Assembly: GCA_028280345.1 (NCBI GenBank)
Contig: JANQLY010000021.1
Span: 62,001-126,000, forward strand
Reading direction: 5' to 3'
Origin: Pseudomonadales bacterium
GTDB lineage: Bacteria > Pseudomonadota > Gammaproteobacteria > Pseudomonadales > UBA7239
Length of the DNA: 64,000 nucleotides
Part shown: in pieces, positions 45,986-55,223 of the stretch
Numbering within the stretch: the stretch's first letter is position 1
How the letters are laid out: every line of letters starts with the position of its first letter
Program-made: the position numbers and the translations under genes
Notes under the pieces: generated by a model
The model's database searches: none
Told to the model about the DNA's origin: nothing
Seen by the model: only the letters and a program-made list of their open reading frames with translations

Positions 45986-48628
45986 GTGATCAAATTGCGC
46001 CCAACTTTTTGTGCGATGCTGCTTGCCGGTGCTTTTGTACCTGCAACTCAGGCGGCTTCGCTGAATATTAATTTACTTGATACTTATGAAACCTCTATTT
46101 TTGATGATTCTGCAGCTGAAATTGTTGCTTATTCAGCGGTTAGTCAAAAATTCTTTGTTACTAATTCAGCTAATAATGCGGTTGATGTGCTGCAAATGGA
46201 TGGTTCTAATAATGTAACTCTGGCTCAATCAATTAGCCTGCAACAATTTGGCGGTGGTCCTAACAGTGTTTCTGTATCTGGTAATGTGGTTGCTGTAGCT
46301 GTAGAAGCTTTGAATAAGCAAAGTAATGGTACTGTTGAATTCTTTGATGCAACGACTTACGCACATTTGAATACACTGACTGTTGGCGCTCTGCCGGACA
46401 TGCTTACTTTCACTTCTGATGGCAGCAAACTGATTGTGGCCAACGAAGGTGAGCCGAGCGATGACTATGCCACCGACCCGGAAGGTTCTATCTCGGTTAT
46501 TGATATGACTGATGGTGCAGCTAATCTGGATGCAGGCGATGTGACAAACATTTCTTTCACTGGTCTGTTGCCCGGTGATATCGATGCATCCACGCGTATC
46601 TTTGGCCCGGGCGCTTCCATCGCTCAGGATCTGGAGCCGGAATACATTGCAGTTGATCCAATCGGCGAAAAAGCCTATGCCGTTATGCAGGAAAACAATG
46701 CGCTGATGATTATTGATCTTGCTACTAACACGATTGATGATCTGGTTGGTTTTGGTTTTAAAGATCACAGTGCTGTAGGTAACGAAATTGATACCAGTGA
46801 TAAAGATGGTGTGATTAATATTACCACTCGTCCGGTTTACGGTATGTACCAGCCGGACGCTCTGGCAAGCTATCGTGTCAATGGTCAAACCTACCTCGTT
46901 TCTGCCAACGAAGGGGATGCTCGTGAATATATTTACACTGCAGCGGATCAGCCATCATGTGAAGGTGCTGGTCACACCTGGGATGGTGATGGCGACTGTA
47001 TCTCCTATGCAGAAGAATCCCGTGTTAAAGATCTGATGCTTGATCCGACGGCCTTCCCGAATGCAGCAGCTCTGCAGGACGATAATGAAATTGGCCGTCT
47101 GACAGTCACTTTGACCAATGGAGATATCGGTGGTGACTCTGACTATGATGAGCTTTATGCCTATGGTGCACGCTCATTCTCCATCTGGGATGCGAGCGGC
47201 AATCAGGTTTGGGATTCAGGTGATGGTCTGGCTCAGATCGTAGCGACTGAAGAAGCTGCGTACTTTAATAGCACCAATGACGACAACACTTCGTTTGAAA
47301 ACCGTAGCGATAACAAAGGGACTGAGCCGGAGGCAGCAACTGTTGCTGAAATCGATGGTCGCTTTTATGCGTTTATTGGCCTGGAGCGTCAATCGGCAAT
47401 CGCTGTTTATGATGTAACTGATCCGCAGGCCCCGGTATATGACCAGTACGTTACTAACCGTAACTGGGCACAGGTTGAAGGCCCTGGCTCCGGCGGTGAT
47501 ATGGGCCCGGAAGGCATTATCTACATCCCGGCTGGCGAAAGCCCGAACGGTCAAGCGCTGATGGTTGTCACCAATGAGGTTAGCGGTAGCACCTCTTTCT
47601 ATAGCGTTGATGGACGTGAAGCAAAAAGCGACATTGATAATGACAAAGAAGGTGACCTGGTTTTCCGCAACAGCGGTACTGGTGATGTAACGACCTGGTT
47701 GCTTGACGACGCGACCAAAGGTACAGCAACCTATATTGCTCAATACACTGTCGGTGATGTGGTAGCGGTTGTTGATATTGACAACGACAGCGATGCAGAC
47801 ATTCTGCTACAAAACGCTTCCAACAGTGTTGTTACTGTTTGGGAAATGGAAAATGGTCTGCGTAACAATGTCTTCAATCTGGATTTCCAGGCTGGTTACA
47901 GTGTTGTAGGTCACGGTGACTTTGACAATGACGGTGATAATGATCTGGTGCTCGAGGACGGTTCGAATAATGTTTCTGTCTGGATTGTCGAGAACAGCAG
48001 TGTAACGTCAAAGACCTGGTTAGGTAGCTGGGCTGGCCACTCGGTTGCAGCGACTGCCGATGTAGACAATGACGGTGATGACGATATTGTGACCTTCGAT
48101 GCTTCTGGTAATGTGAATGTAATCGGCATGCAGGCTGGTAACAAAACTGGCGCGAGTTGGATCGGTCAATGGGCTGGCCGTTCAGTTGTAGGTATCGGTG
48201 ATGCGGATAACGATGGCGACGACGATATTTATATGGCTGGCGCCAGCGGTAGTGATGTTATGGTTGTTGAAATGGAGTCAGGCGCAAAAGTTGCCGGTCG
48301 CTGGCTCGGTGTCTGGGCAGGTACTGCTGTGCTGGCCATTGACGATATTGACAACGATGGTGATGACGATCTGATTCAGCAAAACAGTGGTACTGGCTCT
48401 GTTCAGGTAGTTGAAATTAATGCCGCAGCCAAAGTGGGTGCCAGCTGGCTTGGCAACCTGGCTTATACACTGCAAGGTACTGTTGATGCGGATGCCGATG
48501 GCGATGCTGACATTGTGCTACAGGATGGTTCTGGCAACGTTGCATTAATCGAGCTTGAGAACGGTGCCAAGGTGGGTGGAGCCAAATGGCTTGGTGTGAA
48601 CAGTGGTGATGTAAAACTGTTCGACTAA
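45986..48628 (+). CDS. Secreted choice-of-anchor I / FG-GAP protein
   Basis: 880 residues. Signal peptide (MIKLRPTFCAMLLAGAFVPA...QAAS). Residues about 25-545 form a beta-propeller of the choice-of-anchor I family: LIVANEGEPSDDY, DLEPEYIAVDP, YQPDALASYRVNGQTYLVSANEGDAREY, and GPEGIIYIPAGESPNGQALMVVTNEVSGS near the end (quoted in part: PEGIIYIPAGESPNGQ). The C-terminal 320 residues carry about seven FG-GAP/VCBS-like repeats with Asp calcium loops (DVDNDGDDDIV, DADNDGDDDIY, DIDNDGDDDLI). Probably calcium-binding and extracellular; related proteins include secreted phosphatases or esterases, but no active site is assured. Confidence 0.87.
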   Translation: MIKLRPTFCAMLLAGAFVPATQAASLNINLLDTYETSIFDDSAAEIVAYSAVSQKFFVTNSANNAVDVLQMDGSNNVTLAQSISLQQFGGGPNSVSVSGNVVAVAVEALNKQSNGTVEFFDATTYAHLNTLTVGALPDMLTFTSDGSKLIVANEGEPSDDYATDPEGSISVIDMTDGAANLDAGDVTNISFTGLLPGDIDASTRIFGPGASIAQDLEPEYIAVDPIGEKAYAVMQENNALMIIDLATNTIDDLVGFGFKDHSAVGNEIDTSDKDGVINITTRPVYGMYQPDALASYRVNGQTYLVSANEGDAREYIYTAADQPSCEGAGHTWDGDGDCISYAEESRVKDLMLDPTAFPNAAALQDDNEIGRLTVTLTNGDIGGDSDYDELYAYGARSFSIWDASGNQVWDSGDGLAQIVATEEAAYFNSTNDDNTSFENRSDNKGTEPEAATVAEIDGRFYAFIGLERQSAIAVYDVTDPQAPVYDQYVTNRNWAQVEGPGSGGDMGPEGIIYIPAGESPNGQALMVVTNEVSGSTSFYSVDGREAKSDIDNDKEGDLVFRNSGTGDVTTWLLDDATKGTATYIAQYTVGDVVAVVDIDNDSDADILLQNASNSVVTVWEMENGLRNNVFNLDFQAGYSVVGHGDFDNDGDNDLVLEDGSNNVSVWIVENSSVTSKTWLGSWAGHSVAATADVDNDGDDDIVTFDASGNVNVIGMQAGNKTGASWIGQWAGRSVVGIGDADNDGDDDIYMAGASGSDVMVVEMESGAKVAGRWLGVWAGTAVLAIDDIDNDGDDDLIQQNSGTGSVQVVEINAAAKVGASWLGNLAYTLQGTVDADADGDADIVLQDGSGNVALIELENGAKVGGAKWLGVNSGDVKLFD

Positions 48629-48646
48629 CCGGCATCAAGGATGTAC

Positions 48647-48676
48647 AAAAAAGGCCGGCATTTGCCGGCCTTTTTT
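48647..48676. terminator. Rho-independent terminator
   Basis: AAAAAAGGCCGGCA-TT-TGCCGGCCTTTTTT directly after the choice-of-anchor gene: an 8-bp GC stem with flanking A and T tracts, so bidirectional in principle. Confidence 0.92.
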
Positions 48677-48790
48677 GCTTGTACGAAGCAAAAAATGGTG
48701 GTGAATGTGTGCCACAGGCATAGCCAAAACTGTAAAAATACGAGATAGTAGAGACTGGACATTAAACAAGGTACATGAGGAACCAACAGT

Positions 48791-49345
48791 ATGATGAATG
48801 CACGGATATTACGTTTGAATAAAGCGGGTATTCCTGTCGCATGGTTAACCCGGGAGGAAACTGCCACTCTTGTTGTGAAAGGGCAAGTCATCTGGTCACT
48901 CGGTGAAACGACACTGGAGATCAGAGGGGGGATCAATCGTCTTGGTGAGCAATCGGTATTATCTCTACCGAGTATTGTGGCTTGTGATGGACAGGTCAAG
49001 ATGGAGCAGTTTGTGCCGCCACTGGAGAATCGCTATCTGTTTCGGCGTGATCAACATATCTGTTTGTACTGCGGTGGTGAATTTCCCGCTGAGCAATTAT
49101 CTCGCGATCATATATTGCCTACCTCACGACAAGGTAAGGATTGCTGGACCAATGTGGTGACTGCGTGTCGTCGTTGTAACCATCGCAAGGCAGATATGAC
49201 ACCGGAAGAGGCAGGTATGCAGTTACTGGCTATACCATTTGTACCCAATCGCTACGAGTTTCTTTATCTGGCAAACCGCAATGTGCTTGCTGACCAGATG
49301 CAGTTTCTCAAAGCGCGCTTTTCCAAAAATGGTTGTTGGGTATAG
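48791..49345 (+). CDS. HNH endonuclease-domain protein
   Basis: 184 residues. Zinc-knuckle CLYCGGEF and CRRCNHRKAD surround the HNH core LSRDHILPTSRQGKDCWTN. The N-terminal 90 residues (RILRLNKAGIPVAWLTREETATLVVKGQVIW) are the usual lead domain of this stand-alone HNH family in proteobacteria. Nicking or cleaving activity is plausible, but the physiological role is unclear. Single gene with its own terminator. Confidence 0.9.
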   Translation: MMNARILRLNKAGIPVAWLTREETATLVVKGQVIWSLGETTLEIRGGINRLGEQSVLSLPSIVACDGQVKMEQFVPPLENRYLFRRDQHICLYCGGEFPAEQLSRDHILPTSRQGKDCWTNVVTACRRCNHRKADMTPEEAGMQLLAIPFVPNRYEFLYLANRNVLADQMQFLKARFSKNGCWV

Positions 49346-49356
49346 AGCAGAGAGTA

Positions 49357-49381
49357 AGCGATTATCTAATCGTTGTTTTTT
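49357..49381 (+). terminator. Probable terminator of the HNH gene
   Basis: AGCGATT-ATCT-AATCGTT, a 7-bp stem with one G-T pair, followed by GTTTTTT. Ends 36 bases after the HNH stop. Confidence 0.7.
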
Positions 49382-49803
49382 CTGGTCGGCATCATGTGTA
49401 TAGATAACTGACGGCGTGAAGAGAAAGTCTATTTATCATCATGGGAATATAATCAGCAGGCTTGTCCGAAGCGTTATTTAATTTTCACGAGCTGTTAAAA
49501 CAAAAAACTTCAATGTCTGGATGGGCAGCTGCACATATTAATGATAAAACCAAATTCAGGGGGCAGGGCGTGTGGGTGTTCACTGACTTCCTTGGCCAGC
49601 ATCTGATTACGCTCAGTAATCTGGCGGCAGCATGTATCGTCGGATCGTAAGCATTACTGCAGGGAGCTGGAAACATTTCGAGCTCAGCTTGCGACATATT
49701 GACGCACCCATCAGGATAATCCACCCGAAAAGGGCGTTGTCAGCAATGGGCAATAAGGGCACAATGGCGACCTTCAAATGACTGCCATTTTAGGGGTTTT
49801 ATT
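49382..49803. other. 422-base gap without an assigned gene
   Basis: A 62-codon frame (TTG 49462 to 49650) and a 79-codon minus frame overlap here, but neither has a ribosome site plus recognisable domain, and they shadow each other. I see no tRNA, repeat or mobile-element remnant. The last 50 bases hold the promoter region of the copper-chaperone gene. Confidence 0.5.
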
Positions 49804-50256
49804 GTGAATCACCGTCTTTTCCGTACAGGATTTTTACTGCTGATTCTTTCTCTCAGCTGGCATGCTGGCGCTACCGAGCTGGTATTCCATGATGCCTGGG
49901 TCAGTGAAGCGCCTCCTGTGGCTCGTAGCCAGGCAGCTTATATGCATATTCATAACGCTACGGAACAGGATATTGTGATTGTTGCTGTGAAGGCAGAAGG
50001 TTATGGCATGGTGATGATGCATAAGACCGTGATGGATGGCGATATGGCCTCCATGGAACATCAAGATAGTCTGCTGATACCGGCACAAGGCAATGTTGTG
50101 CTTTCGCCTGGTGGTATTCATATTATGCTGATGAGCCCGGAAAGGATCTTGAGCCTGGGTGAGAAGACGGCAATGACTTTTACCTATAGTGATGGCAGTG
50201 AGCAGCAAATTTCTGCCGAGGTAAAAGCAGCAGACACGCCGATACACCACCATTAG
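49804..50256 (+). CDS. PCu(A)C-family periplasmic copper chaperone
   Basis: 150 residues from GTG 49804. Signal peptide (LLLILSLSWHAGA). Cu(I) site: M in MVMMHKTVMDGDMASMEHQD and the C-terminal HIMLMSP give the H/M pattern of the family, although the first ligand histidine is placed as MHKT. Ends IHHH, an additional metal-binding tail. PCuAC delivers copper to cytochrome oxidase CuA or CcoN. Followed 23 bases later by an SCO protein, the usual pair. Confidence 0.9.
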   Translation: MNHRLFRTGFLLLILSLSWHAGATELVFHDAWVSEAPPVARSQAAYMHIHNATEQDIVIVAVKAEGYGMVMMHKTVMDGDMASMEHQDSLLIPAQGNVVLSPGGIHIMLMSPERILSLGEKTAMTFTYSDGSEQQISAEVKAADTPIHHH

Positions 50257-50279
50257 GCGCAACTTGAGGATTTGTAACC

Positions 50280-50942
50280 ATGAACAGAAATATTGCACTT
50301 GCGTTGGTCTTGTTTGCGATATGTATCGGGATTGCAGGTCTGGTGTTCTGGCGCACGTTATCAATAGAGCCACGCGATCCACAGGTTGCGCAGTTGTTAC
50401 CCCATGGGAAAGAACTGTCAGGAATAGACTTGGTTGATCATTTTGGCCAGCCATTTAATGAGCAACGTTTGCGGGGGCAATGGAACCTGGTATTTTTTGG
50501 GTTTACGTTTTGTCCTGACGTTTGCCCGCTGGAGCTAAAAAAAGCAGCGGATGTGTTAAAGCGTCTGGATGAAAATAACCAGACAAATTTGCGGATTCTG
50601 TTTGTCAGTGTTGATCCGGAACGTGACAGTGAAGAGCAGCTCAGACAATACACGGGGTATTTTGATCCGCGTATCATTGGTTTAACCGGCAAGAATGTCA
50701 GGCTTGGGGAATTTGCTGCGATGTTTGGTGCGTCTTATAGTCGCAAGGCAGAAATTGGTGAAGAGGTGTTTCTGGTGAAAGCGGGTGGTGATATGCCTGA
50801 AAACAGTGGAGAGCACTACCTGGTAAACCATACTTCACGGTTTTTCCTTATCAATCCCGAGGGTCAGTATGTAGGTTCTTTCCCGCCACCTCACGATACC
50901 GACATGCTATTTTCTGATCTGTCCCTGCTGATCAGGCATTAA
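50280..50942 (+). CDS. SCO1/SenC copper-insertion protein
   Basis: 220 residues, N-terminal membrane anchor (about 8-25). Thioredoxin-like domain with the copper-binding FTFCPDVCP (CxxxC) and the distal histidine in LVNHTSRFFLINPEG. Transfers copper to the CuA site of cytochrome c oxidase with PCuAC. Operon with the upstream chaperone gene. Confidence 0.93.
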   Translation: MNRNIALALVLFAICIGIAGLVFWRTLSIEPRDPQVAQLLPHGKELSGIDLVDHFGQPFNEQRLRGQWNLVFFGFTFCPDVCPLELKKAADVLKRLDENNQTNLRILFVSVDPERDSEEQLRQYTGYFDPRIIGLTGKNVRLGEFAAMFGASYSRKAEIGEEVFLVKAGGDMPENSGEHYLVNHTSRFFLINPEGQYVGSFPPPHDTDMLFSDLSLLIRH

Positions 50943-51089
50943 AATTCCTTATATTCGTAGTTTTGACTCTGTTCGGGACAGCGATAAAACGTATAATAAG
51001 AACCGTGTATTATTTCAGGATTCAGTAGTGGTTATCACCGTAGAAGAGGCTCTTTGCTTGCCCGGGTACATCAGTGCCAATGGAGTGTT

Positions 51090-51545
51090 ATGGGAATGAT
51101 CGGCCGGCATTCGGTAGTTTCTTTTCACTATGTGATGAAGGATGAAGCGGGGGAGGCACTGGATGATACACACAATTCTAAGCCCATGGTGTATGTGCAC
51201 GGCACAGACAGTATGCTCAGTGGCCTGGAAGCTGCGCTTGAAGGTAGAAAGAGCGGCGATTGTTTTCAGGTGACTATTACCCCCGAACAGGGCTTCGGTG
51301 AAATAAATCCGGACCTGTGCCAGGTCCTGTCAAAAAAAATATTTGAAGGCATGGAGCTCGAGGTAGGGATGGTGCTGAATTCCCAGTCGGACAGCTTCGA
51401 AATGCGGACGATTACAGCTATCGAGGGTGATATGATTACACTGGATGCGAACCATCCGATGGCGGGTAAAACCTTGCACTTTGATATTGAAATTCTATTT
51501 GTACGATCTGCTACGAGTGATGAAATCAGGTACGGTATAAAGTAA
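51090..51545 (+). CDS. FKBP-type peptidyl-prolyl isomerase (SlyD-like)
   Basis: 151 residues from ATG 51090 (GGAG upstream). FKBP half-barrel with the chaperone IF insertion between, as in SlyD: VVSFHYVMKDEAGEALDDT, GLEAALEGRKSGD, ITPEQGFGEINPDLCQVLSKKIFEG and LDANHPMAGKTLHFDIEIL. The NHPLAGKxL-type motif is diagnostic for SlyD/FkpB-like proteins; the His-rich metal tail of SlyD is absent. The kinase gene follows after 13 bases. Confidence 0.92.
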   Translation: MGMIGRHSVVSFHYVMKDEAGEALDDTHNSKPMVYVHGTDSMLSGLEAALEGRKSGDCFQVTITPEQGFGEINPDLCQVLSKKIFEGMELEVGMVLNSQSDSFEMRTITAIEGDMITLDANHPMAGKTLHFDIEILFVRSATSDEIRYGIK

Positions 51546-51558
51546 TTGTTGTCACGCG

Positions 51559-52836
51559 ATGAGTGATTCAATCCAGATACCCGGTTACAACATTGACAAA
51601 TTGCTGGCCCGCGGTGGTATGGCAGAGGTTTATGTGGCTGAGCAGAAATCTCTCGGACGCAAGGTGGCAATTAAAATACTCGACAGCCACAGTGACGATG
51701 AAAGTTTTACTGATCGTTTTCTTAAGGAAGCGCGGCTTGTCGCTTCGCTTAACCACAGCAATATAATTACGATTCACGATTTCGGTGTACTGGATGACAA
51801 GCGCCTCTATATCACTATGGAACTGGTGGATGGAGGTGATCTCGACAGACGCATTGAGCGTGGTATTACTGAAACAGAAGCGATTACAATTCTGGAGTCA
51901 CTCTGCCATGCCCTGTCGTTTATTCACAGCCAGGGCATCATTCACCGTGATATCAAACCTGCGAATATTCTGTTTCGCAAGGATGGCACGCTGGTTTTAA
52001 CAGATTTCGGTATTGCCCGTCAGGAAGAGGAAGATGTAAAACTGACCCAGACTGGTGTGACGGTGGGCAGCCCGGCCTATTGCAGCCCAGAGCAAACCCA
52101 GGGTTTGGAGTTGGACGTGCGCACGGATATTTACAGTGCCGGGGTTGTGTTCCTTGAAATGCTAACAGGTGATAATCCCTTCAAGGCTGATTCCTACGTC
52201 AACACTTCGATTAACCATATTCAAATGCCGATTCCCCGGCTGGATGGGCTGCATAAAGGCTGGCAGCCCATATTGGATAAGATGCTTGCCAAGGAGCCAG
52301 AAGCTCGTTTTGCTTCAGCGGATGAGTTGCTTTACCAATTAAAAAATCCGCGCAGCAATCCATCAGTAACAGTATCCCTGCCGGTAATAAAAGCACCGTC
52401 ATCGTCATTGAAAAAAATAGCGATGGGTGTGGTAGTGCTAGCTGTTCTGGTGATATTGGGTATAGGAATTAATAGCCAGCTGGAGCAACGTGCGCAAGTG
52501 AAGCAATTGCTCGTCAAGGCGGAGGAAAAAGAACAACAGAAATATTATGTGTATCCGGCCGACGACAGTGCGATTTTTTATTATCGCAAGGCGTTGGAAC
52601 TCGATCCGGGAAACAACTTGGCAGAGGATGGCATTGAGAAAATCCTCACTTATTATGTCGACTCTGCTGAAACCGCTTTACGCAAAGGTGACCGTCAGGC
52701 TTTTTTGAAAAACGTGACACGCGGATTGGTAGTAGACCCCGAGAATGAAGCACTGCTGGCCTTAAAAGCAGAGTTTGACCGCAACAGCAATGCGGCGGAA
52801 AAGTTTTCGGATAAATTGATTGATTTCTTCGACTAA
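51559..52836 (+). CDS. Membrane-anchored Ser/Thr protein kinase
   Basis: 425 residues. Kinase domain about 9-265: glycine loop LLARGGMAEVY, K39 in KVAIKIL, HRDIKPANILF, DFGIARQ, activation loop TQTGVTVGSPAYCSPEQ, and DIYSAGVVFLEMLTG. Membrane helix near 289-306 (KIAMGVVVLAVLVILGI). The C-terminal periplasmic part (about 310-425) resembles TPR helices (YYRKALELDPGNNLAEDGIEKIL). Hanks-type kinase of unknown signal. It may work with the preceding FKBP. Confidence 0.92.
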   Translation: MSDSIQIPGYNIDKLLARGGMAEVYVAEQKSLGRKVAIKILDSHSDDESFTDRFLKEARLVASLNHSNIITIHDFGVLDDKRLYITMELVDGGDLDRRIERGITETEAITILESLCHALSFIHSQGIIHRDIKPANILFRKDGTLVLTDFGIARQEEEDVKLTQTGVTVGSPAYCSPEQTQGLELDVRTDIYSAGVVFLEMLTGDNPFKADSYVNTSINHIQMPIPRLDGLHKGWQPILDKMLAKEPEARFASADELLYQLKNPRSNPSVTVSLPVIKAPSSSLKKIAMGVVVLAVLVILGIGINSQLEQRAQVKQLLVKAEEKEQQKYYVYPADDSAIFYYRKALELDPGNNLAEDGIEKILTYYVDSAETALRKGDRQAFLKNVTRGLVVDPENEALLALKAEFDRNSNAAEKFSDKLIDFFD

Positions 52837-52844
52837 GGCGAGTC

Positions 52845-52860
52845 TATGCGCTAGCGCATA
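52845..52860 (+). terminator. Perfect 16-bp palindrome after the kinase gene
   Basis: TATGCGCTAGCGCATA begins 8 bases after the kinase stop. As RNA it folds into a 6-bp stem with CTAG loop, followed by TCTTT; a weak terminator or a protein-binding site. The remaining 222 bases to 53083 are AT-rich and hold the promoter of the radical SAM gene. Confidence 0.45.
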
Positions 52861-53082
52861 TCTTTCGTGGGAGAACCTCACTGCCTGTAATCCGGGGATT
52901 GCTGTCCTTTTGTAACTGGCAGCCAGGCTATTTTCTTAAGTTTTGTGTGGATATAGTGTTTATAGAAACAATAAGTTAGAAATAAATCTTTTCTTAAATG
53001 GGAAATTATAAGACACTAGGACATCAATCACAGACAGAGCAGACAAAATAAGCCGGAACCAGCCGGCCACTAATAATGACTT

Positions 53083-54663
53083 ATGAATACTGATATCGCC
53101 TTACACGATGTGGGCCAGGCTGATATAGCTTCGGTGGCACAGATTACAGATTGGCCCGAGACGAAAAAGATCAATCGTCCAGTCAAAATTCTTTTTATCA
53201 AACCCTATCAGGATGTGGTAATGCTTGTGCATTCCCCGCCGCTGGGTATTCTGTATCTCATTGCAAATTTACGTGAAACCTTGGGCAAGGATGTCGAGGT
53301 CAAAATGGTCGATCTCAAACTGGATATGGAACTACCGGAAGCAGCTGTACATGACTTGCTGCGAGAGTTTGATGCGGATATCGTCGGTGTTTCGGCACTC
53401 AATTGTGAAGCGCGCTCGAGTAAGGAAATTGCAGCGCTTTGTAAGTCCTATAACGAGAATATTATCACCGTGCTCGGCGGCCCTTATGCACATAATCGTG
53501 CCGAGGAAATTCTTGCTATTACAGAGTATGACTGGTTATTTAATGGCCCGGCGGATCGCACTTTTTGTGAAGCAGTAAAGCGCCATATATACGGCCTGGA
53601 TATGGACGGTGTGCCAGGCATGTCATTCAAACGTGATGATGGCGAACTGGTGATTAACGAAGCGCTGGATATTTTCAAAGAGCTTGATGATTTGCCTTTG
53701 CCTGCTTGGGACATGATTGATTTTGAGGCGTATAAAAGCCGCAACAATATGATTGGCATGATGAAAGGCAAGCGTTATGCGTCGATCTTTACTTCCCGCG
53801 GTTGTCCTTATCTGTGTCACTATTGCCACGACGTATTCAGTAAGAAATTTACCTGGCGCAGTGCAGAAAATGTGCTGTCAGAAATAGAGCTGCTCTATGA
53901 AAAATACGGTGTCGATGAATTCCAGATTGTTGATGATATTTTTAATCTGCATAAGCCCCGCGTAAAGCAGATTATGCGCGAGGTGGAGCGCCGCTGGCCG
54001 GGCAAGTTGCACTTCTGTTTCCCGAATGGCGTGCGCGCGGATATTCTTGATGACGATGTACTTGATGACCTTAAAGCTGGTGGTACCTATGCTTTGTCGA
54101 TTGCAATTGAATCGGCAACGCCCCGCTTACAGCACCTGGTAGAAAAAAATCTCGATATTGATCGCGCGTTGTGGGCGATCAACGCGGCGGACAAGCGCGG
54201 TATGTATACTCAAGGTTTCTTTATGCTTGGCTTCCCGACGGAAACCGAGGAAGAAATGCAGGCAACCGTTAATTTTGCGTTGGAAAGCCGATTGACACGA
54301 GCGATGTTCTTCCAGGTGATCCCACAGCCGGAAACGCCGTTACATGATTTGGCGAAAGAGATTGATGAAGAAGCCTTGTCTGTAACGTTTGTTAATGAAG
54401 AAGAGAGTGGTGATATCTTTGGCCAGCATTCCTGGTATCAACTGGCCACGGGCTTCCCGCTGGATGAATATATCTACAAATCAACCTCGAAGTTTTATTA
54501 TTCGCCGCGGCGTATTTTGCGTCACTTTATGCGCGTACCTCATCCGTTCAGGCACTTTTTCACAGCGGTATATCGTTTTCTCACCGTCTATCATCGCCTG
54601 CGTAAACCGCTGGATAATGGCCCTGACAAGGATAACAAGCAGGGCGCTTTGCAAACTGGCTAG
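53083..54663 (+). CDS. B12-binding-domain radical SAM protein (paralog 1)
   Basis: 526 residues. N-terminal cobalamin-binding-type Rossmann domain (about 30-190: ILFIKPYQDVVMLVHSPPLG, DIVGVSALNCEA, TVLGGPYAHNRAEEIL) lacking the DxHxxG lower-ligand motif, then the radical SAM barrel with CPYLCHYCHDVF (CxxxCxxC, about 246-254), GGTYALSIAIESATPR. The C-terminal 100 residues contain GFPLDEYIYKSTSKFYYSPR. Class B methyltransferase or other unusual C-C chemistry. A paralog lies at 60444-62021, on the other side of the formate dehydrogenase genes. Confidence 0.88.
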   Translation: MNTDIALHDVGQADIASVAQITDWPETKKINRPVKILFIKPYQDVVMLVHSPPLGILYLIANLRETLGKDVEVKMVDLKLDMELPEAAVHDLLREFDADIVGVSALNCEARSSKEIAALCKSYNENIITVLGGPYAHNRAEEILAITEYDWLFNGPADRTFCEAVKRHIYGLDMDGVPGMSFKRDDGELVINEALDIFKELDDLPLPAWDMIDFEAYKSRNNMIGMMKGKRYASIFTSRGCPYLCHYCHDVFSKKFTWRSAENVLSEIELLYEKYGVDEFQIVDDIFNLHKPRVKQIMREVERRWPGKLHFCFPNGVRADILDDDVLDDLKAGGTYALSIAIESATPRLQHLVEKNLDIDRALWAINAADKRGMYTQGFFMLGFPTETEEEMQATVNFALESRLTRAMFFQVIPQPETPLHDLAKEIDEEALSVTFVNEEESGDIFGQHSWYQLATGFPLDEYIYKSTSKFYYSPRRILRHFMRVPHPFRHFFTAVYRFLTVYHRLRKPLDNGPDKDNKQGALQTG

Positions 54664-54707
54664 ACAGGTTATCTTGTTGAACGCAATTGCGTTGCGAACA
54701 ATGCGCC

Positions 54708-55181
54708 ATGCGTGAAAAGTGCCCCTGTGGCTCCAACAAACATTATCTACAGTGCTGTGGCCGTTTTCACAGTGGTGAGCAACGGCCGGGAACCGCCGAG
54801 CAACTGATGCGTTCACGCTACAGTGCCTACTGCCTGGAAAAAGCAGATTATTTGTTTGAAACCTTGCATCCCGCGCAACGTACCGGACTCTCTGTCGCCA
54901 GTTTGTCACGGGAGCTTACGGGTGATCAGTGGCTATCGCTCAGGGTACTTGATACTGTCGCCGGTGAGGCTGGTGATGAAACAGGTACGGTAGAGTTTAT
55001 TGCGTATTTTCAGCAGGCAGGGCAAGTGGCGCAACACCAGGAGTTATCGCGTTTTGTACGGGAAGCAGGCCGATGGTATTACGTAGACGGTGATTATAAA
55101 GCCGGGGCACTGGAAACGGGACGCAATGATCCGTGCTGGTGTGGCAGTGGTAAAAAATTCAAGAAGTGCCACGCAAGCTAG
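54708..55181 (+). CDS. YchJ-like SEC-C motif protein (UPF0225)
   Basis: 157 residues from ATG 54708 (TTG 54687 is an alternative). Zinc-binding SEC-C motifs at both ends: KCPCGSNKHYLQCCG near the start and DPCWCGSGKKFKKCH at the end. The middle (GTAEQLMRSRYSAYCL) is the UPF0225 fold, NTF2-like. Role unknown. Follows the radical SAM gene on the same strand. Confidence 0.92.
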   Translation: MREKCPCGSNKHYLQCCGRFHSGEQRPGTAEQLMRSRYSAYCLEKADYLFETLHPAQRTGLSVASLSRELTGDQWLSLRVLDTVAGEAGDETGTVEFIAYFQQAGQVAQHQELSRFVREAGRWYYVDGDYKAGALETGRNDPCWCGSGKKFKKCHAS

Positions 55182-55223
55182 CTCAGGTTATTTCAATGTT
55201 CAAAAATTTATCGGCGTCCAGGA

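Noticed and set aside
49462-49650. 62-codon plus-strand frame in the longest gene-free gap
   Set aside because: TTG start, no recognisable domain, and a competing minus-strand frame of similar length; composition does not favour either. Left as gap.
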